A stretch of 13,023 bases of DNA from Chitinophagaceae bacterium (GTDB lineage: Bacteria > Bacteroidota > Bacteroidia > Chitinophagales > Chitinophagaceae). The notes below the pieces were generated by a model. It was not told the origin of the DNA. It did no database searches and saw only the letters and a list, made by a program, of their open reading frames with translations. The position numbers and the translations under genes are program-made. Shown in pieces: positions 6,550 to 13,023 of the stretch. Position 1 is the first letter of the stretch; each line of letters opens with the position of its first letter. The DNA is taken from positions 1 through 13,023 of the forward strand of contig CANHSD010000059.1 of NCBI GenBank assembly GCA_947463105.1, in the 5' to 3' direction.

Positions 6550-8736
6550 ATGTTCCCTTTGCGTACGTTAATATGGATTTTATTGCCATTTATGGCTTTT
6601 TCAGCTGCTGGGCAAGACAGCAGCCGCAGCGTTATTGATATCAGGAGGGTAAAATTGCATGAGGATATTGACGGCTTGCAATCAAGGATTTGTGCACTGG
6701 ACGGCAAGCCTGATAAAATGATTGTCATCAGCAGGGACCAGGATCTTGACCTCTTGCTGACCGATATATATACCCGACAAACCGATGCACTCCAGCTGGA
6801 AATTGAAAAAAACGGTGAAGCGGACCACCGGATCAAGGTTAAATATTTGTCTGGATTGAACATCCTGCTTGAAGATTTGCTGCGGTCATTCCGTTCCAAT
6901 GCCCTGCCTGCCACTGAAGCTGCAACCTTGCTGGAAGCGTATAGGCAGTATATGGCGCTGGACATCAGGGGAATGGGTATTGCTGGGATTGTGGATCATT
7001 TTCCATACCCTGTCAACAAGATGCTGCTGGGAGAAAATTCAGTTTTTTTTGAAAATCCAGCGCTGGAATCATCAAGAATAATCATGTTCAGGCAGTTTGC
7101 CGGACTGCATCCAGATCAGGTCCTTTCCCGGATTGAGCCCTATCTTCAAGCTTCATTCGCAGACAGCCTCATCATCATTGCCGCACTTCATTTTCCCTCC
7201 AGCTTTTACAATTATGCAGCTGCTGCTGCAACACCCATTGGTAAAAAGATAAGGTCAATTGATGATACCCTGGTGAAACTGATTACCCGTATTGCTGATG
7301 ACAGTTCAGGAAGATTGATTTTCCCCTTTTTACATTCCATCCTCAAAGGAAGAATTTCGGTTGATAGCATTAAATCTACTGCTGCTGACGAGCTGGCCTA
7401 TTATCGTTTGCTTGTCAAGACCCAGCTCCAGTTCATGGATGATATGCATGCAAAGGATACGCCTATTCTTTTTCAGGAAATGGGAACCATGATCAAGCGC
7501 AAGGCTGAGGAAATATTTATCAATGAAATCAACGCCTTGCATGATGAGCCAGAAGCAGTTCGCTTCAAGATTTTAGAACCGCTTGATGCCGCAGAATTGT
7601 ATTATATCATTGTAACTGGCGAAGAGGTTATCTATACATCCAGTTACACGGGTGTATACAACCGGATGATGGGACGCATGCAAAAGTGGGGGGGAGATGC
7701 ATTGCTCATGGAAGTGAGATTTGACCGATTCAAGAAATTTGTCAGGATGGCTGCTGCTTACAATAAACTCGATCTTTTCTTGTCCAGCATGCCAGCAGCA
7801 AATGCACAACTCCTGATCAAGGGATTTGTGCGTGGATTGGAAAAAAACCTAAACCTCGAAGATGCTGTAGATGTGGCCGATTCCTATGGGAGCATCAGCA
7901 ACACAGCCATCAGGGATTTGGTCAAGGTTGAAATTGAGAACAACCTCAAACAACAACAATCAATTGGCAATGGAAGAGGGGTAGCCATTTATGACATCCT
8001 CAAGCTGCTGTTCATGTCTGCCTCAGATAGCTCCCAACTGCTCTCTCAGAAGTATGGCATCCCTCCTGTGTATGCCATTCCTTTATCCAATCTTTCTGAC
8101 AGTGCCGGCCGCATTGTGCAACAGGTTTTTTTTTACGGAGACAAGGATGGAAAGGAGTCATTTGCCAACTTCATGTCCATGTTCAGGGGCAAAAAAGAAT
8201 GGCAAATTGTGCAAGAGGAGAACTGGGTTGAAATCAAGTCTTTGGTTGGCCGGCCCGTATGGATATTTGCCAATCTACCCCTGGATAATTCGATGGGGGA
8301 TGATCCTGATGCAAAAGCCCAGGCCCTGTTGATTGGTTATTTGCGTGCGCAAAACCTCCAGCCGACAATTGTTATTCACCGAGGCCACAGTTATCACCTC
8401 AACTATACGGTCAACCAACTTCCTGCATCTGCCAAAATCATTGTTTTGGGATCTTGCGGCAGTTTTCAGAACCTCAGTACTGTGCTGAATATTTGCCCTG
8501 ATGCCCATATCGTTTCATCGAAAGAAGTGGGTACCAAGCTTGTCAATGAGCCGGTATTGAAAATGATCAATGAGTCCGTCAGGTTAGGACGAGGGGTAGA
8601 CTGGATAAGCATCTGGCATCAACTTGAGAAGCAATTCAATACAGGTATCGCAAAAGAGCGGTTCGATAATTATATACCCCCACACAAGAACCTAGGGGCC
8701 TTGTTCATCAAGGCTTTTTCCAACAGGGCTCAATAG
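6550..8736 (+). CDS. exported protein of unrecognised family with a caspase/gingipain-like C-terminal core
   Basis: A 728-residue protein I cannot assign to a named family. Residues 1-21 look like a Sec signal peptide (MFPLRTLIWILLPFMAFSAAG) without a lipobox Cys, so it should be periplasmic or secreted. About 22-480 is mostly helical with no motif I know. The last ~200 residues look alpha/beta: VFFYGDKDG (526-534), RPVWIFANLPL, then the strand TIVIH leading into RGHSYH (His613) and the strand KIIVLG leading into SCGS (Cys636), followed by the strand AHIVSSKEVGT. A strand ending in Gly-His and a next strand ending in Cys is the layout of clan CD cysteine peptidases (caspases, gingipains, legumain, CHAT proteins). 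The 23-residue His-Cys spacing is short for that clan. A near-consensus -7 element ends 6 bases before the ATG. The ABC exporter gene follows after 16 bases. The CDS is firm; the peptidase reading is a hypothesis. Confidence 0.88.
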   Translation: MFPLRTLIWILLPFMAFSAAGQDSSRSVIDIRRVKLHEDIDGLQSRICALDGKPDKMIVISRDQDLDLLLTDIYTRQTDALQLEIEKNGEADHRIKVKYLSGLNILLEDLLRSFRSNALPATEAATLLEAYRQYMALDIRGMGIAGIVDHFPYPVNKMLLGENSVFFENPALESSRIIMFRQFAGLHPDQVLSRIEPYLQASFADSLIIIAALHFPSSFYNYAAAAATPIGKKIRSIDDTLVKLITRIADDSSGRLIFPFLHSILKGRISVDSIKSTAADELAYYRLLVKTQLQFMDDMHAKDTPILFQEMGTMIKRKAEEIFINEINALHDEPEAVRFKILEPLDAAELYYIIVTGEEVIYTSSYTGVYNRMMGRMQKWGGDALLMEVRFDRFKKFVRMAAAYNKLDLFLSSMPAANAQLLIKGFVRGLEKNLNLEDAVDVADSYGSISNTAIRDLVKVEIENNLKQQQSIGNGRGVAIYDILKLLFMSASDSSQLLSQKYGIPPVYAIPLSNLSDSAGRIVQQVFFYGDKDGKESFANFMSMFRGKKEWQIVQEENWVEIKSLVGRPVWIFANLPLDNSMGDDPDAKAQALLIGYLRAQNLQPTIVIHRGHSYHLNYTVNQLPASAKIIVLGSCGSFQNLSTVLNICPDAHIVSSKEVGTKLVNEPVLKMINESVRLGRGVDWISIWHQLEKQFNTGIAKERFDNYIPPHKNLGALFIKAFSNRAQ

Positions 8737-8752
8737 GCGATGGTTTGCATCA

Positions 8753-10558
8753 ATGATGGAAAATAAAAAGAAAGAAACCCGGAAAAGAATATTCGATTGG
8801 CCATTGCTGGCCAGGCTTTTTGCCTTTGCAAAACCCTATTCAGGAAAATTTTACCTGTCAATTGTCCTGGCGTTGTTGTTGGCGATGCTATCGCCCCTTC
8901 GGCCTATGTTGATCAACCTGTCACTCAAACGGGTCAATGCTTCCGGCGCTGCAGGATCCCAATTGGTGTTGGATTTCCTGTTGTGGATCAGCCTGCTGCA
9001 GGTAGGGCTCTTGCTGGCTGAGACTGCCATGCGTTTTTTCTTTTCTTATACCACCTCCTGGCTCGGGCACCGTGTGGTAAAAGACATGCGGGTAAAGGTC
9101 TATGAAAAGGTGCTTTCATACAATTTGAAGCAATATGACAAAACACCCATTGGGACATTGACCACCAGAACAATCAATGATATCGAATCCATCAATGATA
9201 TTTTTTCAGAAGGGATGGTGCCGATTCTGGCAGATTTTCTTTCTATAGTGGCTATTCTTTCTGCGATGTTCTATACCAACTGGCAGCTGACCTTGGTTTG
9301 TATCATTCCTTTTCCTATCCTGATCATGGCCACTTATTTTTTCAAAGAGAGTGTAAACAAATCATTTATCAATGTCCGAAACGCCATAGCTGCCCTGAAT
9401 GCATTTGTGCAAGAGCACCTCTCTGGCATGCAAATCATTCAGGCATTTACCGCCGAAAAACGAGAACAGGAAAGGTTTGAGGCCATCAACAGAAAGCACC
9501 GGGATGCCAACATTCAGGCAATTTTTGCCTATTCTGTTTTTTTTCCAGTGGTGGAGATTGTATTGGCCTTTTCGATGGGCATACTGGTTTGGTTTGCCGC
9601 CAAGGATGCCTACCAATTGAACGAGGAACATGCTGTTCAAGTAGCGGGGGATATTGTTTCCTTTATTCTCTTGTTGAACCTTTTGTTCAGGCCCCTTAGG
9701 GTCATTGCCGATAAATTCAATGTGCTTCAGATGGGCATGGTGGCAGGAGAAAGGGTACTGGCTGTGCTCGACAATACTGATGTATTGACTGATGCTCCCG
9801 GCGCAAGGGATATGAAAATCCGCGGGAAAATTGAATTCAGACATGTTGGGTTTTACTATACAGATGGCCATCCTGTGCTCTCTGACCTCGATTTCAAGCT
9901 CAACGAAGGGGAGACCCTTGCTATAGTAGGGCATACCGGAAGCGGTAAGTCAACCATCATCAACCTGATCAACAGGCTCTACCAACACCAATCTGGCGAA
10001 ATCCTGGTTGATGACTTGCCGATAGAAGCTTTCACCATCAATAGTTTGCGTGCAGGAACGGCTGTTGTGTTGCAGGATGTTTTTCTTTTTCCGGGTTCCG
10101 TTCATGACAATGTAACCCTTCGAGACCCATCCATCAGCAGGCAGGAAGTGGTGGAAGCAGCCAAAATGATAGGCATTCACACCTTTATCGAGCAACTTCC
10201 TGGAGGATATGATTATGACGTGATGGAAAGGGGAAGTACGCTATCCATGGGCCAAAGGCAGTTGCTTTCCTTTATCAGGGCTATGCTCTTCAATCCAGCC
10301 ATCCTTATCCTGGATGAAGCAACTTCTTCAGTTGATACCCATACTGAGCAATTGATCCAGCGCGCCATCTCAGTGCTGACCACGGGGAGAACTTCTATTG
10401 TTGTGGCCCATCGGTTGTCAACCATCCGTCAGGCTACCCAGATTTTGGTCATGGACCAGGGAAAAAGAGTGGAAATGGGAAAACACGAAGAACTTCTTGC
10501 CCTGGGAGGGAAATATGCACAAATGATCTCCATGCAGCAACAGAAAAATGGGGAATAG
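8753..10558 (+). CDS. MsbA-like ABC exporter (fused membrane and ATPase half-transporter)
   Basis: A 601-residue half-transporter that should work as a homodimer in the inner membrane. The N-terminal half (about 25-335) is the six-helix exporter-type membrane domain; the C-terminal half is the ATPase with Walker A GHTGSGKST (393-401), Q-loop Gln441 in VLQDVFLF, the ABC signature LSMGQ (497-501, usually LSGGQ), Walker B ILILDEATSSVD (Asp521, catalytic Glu522) and H-loop His553. The wider context RGSTLSMGQRQLLSFIRA resembles the MdlB/YheH and MsbA-type multidrug and lipid exporters. ATG at 8753 is followed directly by another ATG. It lies 16 bases after the exported 728-residue protein, so co-transcription is likely. 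Substrate is unknown; lipid, drug or peptide are all possible. Family call is certain, specificity is not. Confidence 0.95.
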   Translation: MMENKKKETRKRIFDWPLLARLFAFAKPYSGKFYLSIVLALLLAMLSPLRPMLINLSLKRVNASGAAGSQLVLDFLLWISLLQVGLLLAETAMRFFFSYTTSWLGHRVVKDMRVKVYEKVLSYNLKQYDKTPIGTLTTRTINDIESINDIFSEGMVPILADFLSIVAILSAMFYTNWQLTLVCIIPFPILIMATYFFKESVNKSFINVRNAIAALNAFVQEHLSGMQIIQAFTAEKREQERFEAINRKHRDANIQAIFAYSVFFPVVEIVLAFSMGILVWFAAKDAYQLNEEHAVQVAGDIVSFILLLNLLFRPLRVIADKFNVLQMGMVAGERVLAVLDNTDVLTDAPGARDMKIRGKIEFRHVGFYYTDGHPVLSDLDFKLNEGETLAIVGHTGSGKSTIINLINRLYQHQSGEILVDDLPIEAFTINSLRAGTAVVLQDVFLFPGSVHDNVTLRDPSISRQEVVEAAKMIGIHTFIEQLPGGYDYDVMERGSTLSMGQRQLLSFIRAMLFNPAILILDEATSSVDTHTEQLIQRAISVLTTGRTSIVVAHRLSTIRQATQILVMDQGKRVEMGKHEELLALGGKYAQMISMQQQKNGE

Positions 10559-10597
10559 ATTTTTAAGATTTTCGGGCAATTTTAACCCACTCCGTGC

Positions 10598-10605
10598 TAT
10601 CTTTG
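10598..10605 (+). promoter_or_regulatory. predicted -7 promoter element of the atp operon
   Basis: TATCTTTG matches TAnnTTTG exactly and lies 20 bases before the atpB ATG at 10626, giving a leader of about 14 bases. It sits in the 67-base gap after the ABC exporter gene. The -33 region is weak (TTTTCG at 10569-10574). The element supports an atp transcription start separate from the upstream genes and the shorter atpB start. Confidence 0.55.
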
Positions 10606-10611
10606 CGCAAA
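10602..10611. repeat. 10-bp palindrome over the atp promoter and start point
   Basis: TTTGCGCAAA is a perfect palindrome that includes the last four bases of the -7 element and extends towards the expected transcription start. It could be an operator half-site pair or chance; no second copy is seen nearby. Confidence 0.3.
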
Positions 10612-10625
10612 ATTTTAAGGCGTAT

Positions 10626-11720
10626 ATGCGTGTACATAGGCTAAAATCTTTGCTGGTAGCGACTCTGGGCCTTTTTTTGGCACTGGTTTCCACATCCGTA
10701 AAGGCGAATGAGGAACAGGGTAGCGACAGGCTTGACCCCGCAGAAGTCATCATGGAGCATATCCAGGACTCCCATGAGTTCCACTTTTTCACCCTCAAGA
10801 AGGAAAATGGAGAGGAATTTCATGCTACGATACCCCTGCCTATCATCCTTTGGAGCAAAGCGAGAGGGTTGGTTTCATTTTCTTCCTCCAAGTTTCATCA
10901 TGGCCATGCATCTCATGATGGTTATAGGGTGGAACACAATAAGATCCATGCAGTAAAACGCGAAAATGGGGTTGAGGTGCTGGATGAATCAGTCCATGTT
11001 TACGATATCTCACTGACCAAGAATGTGGTACAGATGTTTCTTGCCCTGATCATACTTGTTGTGCTGATGATCAGCGTAGCCAACAAGTACAAAAAAGGCC
11101 AGGGCATTACCTCAGCCCCTAAAGGCTGGCAGAATGCCATTGAGCCAGTCATTACTTTTGTAAGGGATGAGGTGGCCAAACCAAATCTTGGAAGGAAGTA
11201 CATGAAATACCTGCCCTACCTATTGACAGTTTTCTTTTTTATCCTGATCAACAACATTTTTGGTTTGATCCCTGGCTCAGCCAATGTGACGGGGAACATC
11301 GCTTTCACAGTGGTACTGGGTGTTATCTCATTTTTTGTAATCTTGTTCAGCACCAACAAACATTTCTGGGGCCATATCTTTTGGTTTCCTGGGGTTCCTA
11401 CACCGGTGAGGATCTTCATCATGTTACCGGTTGAACTCCTTGGGGTATTTACCAAGCCCTTCGCTCTGATTGTCCGTCTTTTTGCCAACATGGTAGCAGG
11501 GCATATCATCATTTTGAGCTTTATTACGTTGATTTTCATTTTTGGATCGATGAGTGCTGTTGCAGGCTGGGGTTTTTCTCCACTCAGCATCGCATTTGCC
11601 GTATTCATCTATATGATTGAAATAATGGTTGCCTTCATTCAGGCCTTCATCTTCACCAACCTGACTGCAGTCTTTATTGGTCAGGCTCTTGAAGGTGGTC
11701 ATGAAGAGGGGCATCACTAA
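10626..11720 (+). CDS. atpB: F0F1 ATP synthase subunit a with cleavable signal peptide and His-rich periplasmic N-terminus
   Basis: Membrane stator subunit forming the two proton half-channels beside the c-ring; 364 residues against 271 in E. coli. Residues 1-27 look like a signal peptide ending SVKA. Residues 28-130 form a hydrophilic extracytoplasmic domain with eleven histidines between 45 and 124. The conserved core follows: a first membrane helix (about 134-152), NNIFGLIPG (209-217), and PFALIVRLFANMVAGH with the essential Arg284. His293 lies where E. coli has Glu219, and Glu332 (EIMVAFIQAFIF) where E. coli has His245; Gln339 matches Gln252. The ATG at 10626 is chosen because an in-frame ATG at 10548 lies inside the ABC gene and upstream of the -7 element at 10598-10605, and because only the later start puts the signal peptide at the terminus. 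First gene of the atp operon here. Confidence 0.95.
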   Translation: MRVHRLKSLLVATLGLFLALVSTSVKANEEQGSDRLDPAEVIMEHIQDSHEFHFFTLKKENGEEFHATIPLPIILWSKARGLVSFSSSKFHHGHASHDGYRVEHNKIHAVKRENGVEVLDESVHVYDISLTKNVVQMFLALIILVVLMISVANKYKKGQGITSAPKGWQNAIEPVITFVRDEVAKPNLGRKYMKYLPYLLTVFFFILINNIFGLIPGSANVTGNIAFTVVLGVISFFVILFSTNKHFWGHIFWFPGVPTPVRIFIMLPVELLGVFTKPFALIVRLFANMVAGHIIILSFITLIFIFGSMSAVAGWGFSPLSIAFAVFIYMIEIMVAFIQAFIFTNLTAVFIGQALEGGHEEGHH

Positions 11721-11750
11721 ATCTTTTTTTTAATTATAAAACCAAGTATC
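11721..11750 (+). promoter_or_regulatory. T/A-rich leader of atpE
   Basis: The 30 bases between atpB and atpE hold a run of eight T (11723-11730 region) and then TTATAAAACC shortly before ATG. There is no Shine-Dalgarno-like purine run. An unstructured A-rich leader is how Bacteroidota usually promote strong initiation, which fits the high demand for subunit c. Confidence 0.35.
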
Positions 11751-11999
11751 ATGAGTCTGATGAACATTCTGCTCGACGTTAGCGTTTCCCACCTCGGTGG
11801 TGCAATTGGCGCAGGTCTTGCTGCAATTGGTGCCGGTATCGGTATCGGACAGATCGGTAAGGGTGCAGTTGAATCAATTGCACGTCAACCCGAAGCTGCC
11901 AACGACATTCGTGCGAACATGATCCTGACTGCCGCTTTCGTTGAGGGTGTTGCCCTTTTCGCGGTAATTGCAGGTCTGCTGGCTGTATTGAAAGCCTAG
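11751..11999 (+). CDS. atpE: F0F1 ATP synthase subunit c
   Basis: Proteolipid of 82 residues that oligomerises into the rotating c-ring. Helix 1 has the glycine-rich GAGLAAIGAGIGIGQIG packing motif; the cytoplasmic loop is ARQPE (44-48), which contacts gamma and epsilon; helix 2 has the ion-binding carboxylate Glu65 in AAFVEGVALF. Residues typical of sodium-coupled rings (Gln at the helix-1 site, Ser or Thr right after the Glu) are missing, since Gly follows Glu65, so proton coupling is expected. It starts 30 bases after atpB behind an unusually T/A-rich leader and is followed by a hairpin before atpF. Both fit the need to make about ten c subunits per complex. Confidence 0.97.
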   Translation: MSLMNILLDVSVSHLGGAIGAGLAAIGAGIGIGQIGKGAVESIARQPEAANDIRANMILTAAFVEGVALFAVIAGLLAVLKA

Positions 12000-12016
12000 T
12001 CGTTTCGCCAAAAAAC

Positions 12017-12049
12017 ACTGCATCCAATGCGCAGGGCGGAGGATGCAGT
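12017..12049 (+). promoter_or_regulatory. 9-bp hairpin between atpE and atpF
   Basis: ACTGCATCC (12017-12025) and GGATGCAGT (12041-12049) are perfect inverted repeats around a 15-base loop, in the 81-base gap after the c-subunit gene. Only a broken T run (ACTTTTAA) follows, so it is a poor full terminator. It could stop part of transcription or shield the atpE message from 3' decay, either raising c over b and delta. Confidence 0.6.
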
Positions 12050-12080
12050 ACTTTTAACATTGTTATTCAAAATATAGAAC

Positions 12081-12584
12081 ATGGATCTTTTATTACCTGG
12101 TATTGGTCTTTTGGTTTGGACCCTGTTGGCCTTCCTGATTGTTTTTTTCATACTCAAGAAGTTTGCCTGGGGGATCATCATCAAGTCTCTGTCTGAGCGT
12201 GAGCAAGGCATTACCGATGCGTTGGATACGGCCAAGAAAGTAAAGGCAGAAATGGCCCAGTTGAAGAATGAGAACGAGGCCCTGATGGCCCAAGCACGTG
12301 AAGAACGTGCTCAATTGATCAAGGAAGCCAAAGAAACCAAGGACAAGATGATCAATGATGCCAAAGAGCAGGCCAAGGCTGAAGCTGCCAAGATTGTAAC
12401 CGATGCACAGGCAGCCATTCAGGCCCAGAAAATGGCGGCCCTTACAGATGTCAAGAACCAGATTGGAAACATGGTGATTGAGATTTCTGAAAAGGTTATC
12501 CGCAAGCAACTCGATAACAAGGCCGAGCAGGAAAAATATATTCAGCAAATGGCTGGTGAACTTCATCAGTTCGGAAACCAATAA
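12081..12584 (+). CDS. atpF: F0F1 ATP synthase subunit b
   Basis: Peripheral-stalk subunit of 167 residues. It has one N-terminal membrane helix (about 5-27) and a long charged helix rich in Ala, Lys, Glu and Gln (about 38-150), expected to form the dimeric coiled coil that holds F1 still. The C-terminus, from about 130, with VIEISEKVIRKQL resembles the delta-binding end. Length is close to the E. coli protein (156). It follows atpE by 81 bases containing a hairpin, and its stop lies 2 bases before the atpH ATG, so b and delta are probably translationally coupled. Confidence 0.96.
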   Translation: MDLLLPGIGLLVWTLLAFLIVFFILKKFAWGIIIKSLSEREQGITDALDTAKKVKAEMAQLKNENEALMAQAREERAQLIKEAKETKDKMINDAKEQAKAEAAKIVTDAQAAIQAQKMAALTDVKNQIGNMVIEISEKVIRKQLDNKAEQEKYIQQMAGELHQFGNQ

Positions 12585-12586
12585 AC

Positions 12587-13023
12587 ATGCGTCAAACAAA
12601 AGTTGCACAGCGTTATTCCAAAGCCCTGTTCGATCTTGCCCTTGAAACAGGAAAGATTGAAGAGGTTAAGCATGACCTTGATTTGATCAAAGGCCTGGGC
12701 CATAAGGACCTCAGCATTCTGCTCGTCTCACCTGTCGTTTCTGGAGACAAGAAGACAGCCATTTTTGATGCCATTTTCTCCAAGCATGTTCAGCCACTTA
12801 CTGCATCCTTTTTCAAGTTGGTTTTTACCAAAGGAAGGTCTGTTGCCATCAATGAGATCATTGAAGCATATGCGGACAAATACAGGGAACACAAGGGCAT
12901 CAAAGTGGTCGAGTTGACAACAGCGGTGGAAGCTACCGATGCTGTTCGTGCGGCGGTTGCCGAGCAACTGAAGGACAACAAAATGCTGGTGGGAAAGACC
13001 ATCCAGCTGAAAGAAAAAGTAGA
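12587..13023 (+). CDS. atpH: F0F1 ATP synthase subunit delta, 3' end cut by the window edge
   Basis: Joins the top of F1 to the b stalk (OSCP homologue). The frame is open from ATG 12587 to the window end, giving 145 complete codons of about 180. It starts MRQTKVAQRYSKALFDLA, the expected N-terminal helix of the delta six-helix domain (RYAKALFELA pattern), and has the usual FFKLVFTKGR helix near residue 80. The visible end, MLVGKTIQLKEKV, is the start of the C-terminal beta segment that normally continues to DPSLIGG. Only 2 bases separate it from atpF. The next genes are expected to be atpA and atpG, outside the window. Confidence 0.93.
   Translation, partial: MRQTKVAQRYSKALFDLALETGKIEEVKHDLDLIKGLGHKDLSILLVSPVVSGDKKTAIFDAIFSKHVQPLTASFFKLVFTKGRSVAINEIIEAYADKYREHKGIKVVELTTAVEATDAVRAAVAEQLKDNKMLVGKTIQLKEKV

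Noticed and set aside
6428..6589. A 54-residue N-terminal extension of the response regulator from a start at 6589
   Set aside because: It would run through the divergent promoter region and overlap the exported-protein gene; the receiver domain starts normally at the ATG at 6427.
10548..10625. A 26-residue N-terminal extension of subunit a from ATG 10548
   Set aside because: It starts inside the ABC exporter gene, precedes the predicted promoter and would bury the signal peptide.
11751..11999. Sodium-coupled c-ring
   Set aside because: The helix-1 Gln typical of sodium rings is not at the aligned position and Gly, not Ser/Thr, follows Glu65.
12093..12608. A 171-codon minus-strand open frame opposite atpF
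   Set aside because: The Leu/Phe-rich translation mirrors the Lys/Glu/Gln-rich codons of the b subunit; no independent signal.
1..13023. tRNA, rRNA, CRISPR array, insertion sequence or integron
   Set aside because: No cloverleaf-like segment, spaced direct repeats, transposase motifs or terminal repeats were seen; the genes pack almost end to end.

Overview
The window looks like chromosomal DNA of a member of the Bacteroidota. The signs are three copies of the TAnnTTTG -7 promoter element placed just upstream of genes, start codons with A-rich leaders and no obvious Shine-Dalgarno sequence, an F0 subunit a with a signal peptide and long periplasmic N-terminus, the order atpB-atpE-atpF-atpH, and Bacteroidota-style polyphosphate kinase and PhoB/PhoR-like proteins. 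The genus cannot be fixed from the sequence alone. Coding density is very high, no stretch over about 125 bases lacks a gene, and I see no mobile element, tRNA, rRNA or CRISPR array.

Layout. (1) 1-2664, plus: polyphosphate kinase ppk1 (5' end outside the window) overlapping a short Ppx/GppA exopolyphosphatase, so polyphosphate synthesis and breakdown are encoded together. (2) 2754-4655, plus: an LpxH-like metallophosphoesterase and a GT-B glycosyltransferase 3 bases apart, probably acting on a lipid or cell-envelope glycoconjugate. (3) 4652-6427, minus: a PhoB-like response regulator followed by a PhoR-like histidine kinase with almost no extracytoplasmic domain; the kinase gene converges on the glycosyltransferase gene and their stop codons share the bases TTAA. 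(4) 6428-6549: a compact divergent control region with a 12-base palindrome and a -7 element pointing each way. (5) 6550-10558, plus: a 728-residue exported protein of unrecognised family whose C-terminus looks like a caspase/gingipain-type (clan CD) His-Cys catalytic core, followed after 16 bases by an MsbA-like ABC exporter. (6) 10598-13023, plus: its own promoter and the F-type ATP synthase genes atpB, atpE, atpF and atpH (3' end outside the window), with a 9-bp hairpin between the c- and b-subunit genes.

How they fit: ppk1-ppx, the PhoB/PhoR-like pair and the ATP synthase all touch phosphate and energy metabolism, but a shared regulon is inference. The exported His/Cys protein at 6550-8736 is the best candidate for something undescribed; the rest is mostly core metabolism with some unusual details.
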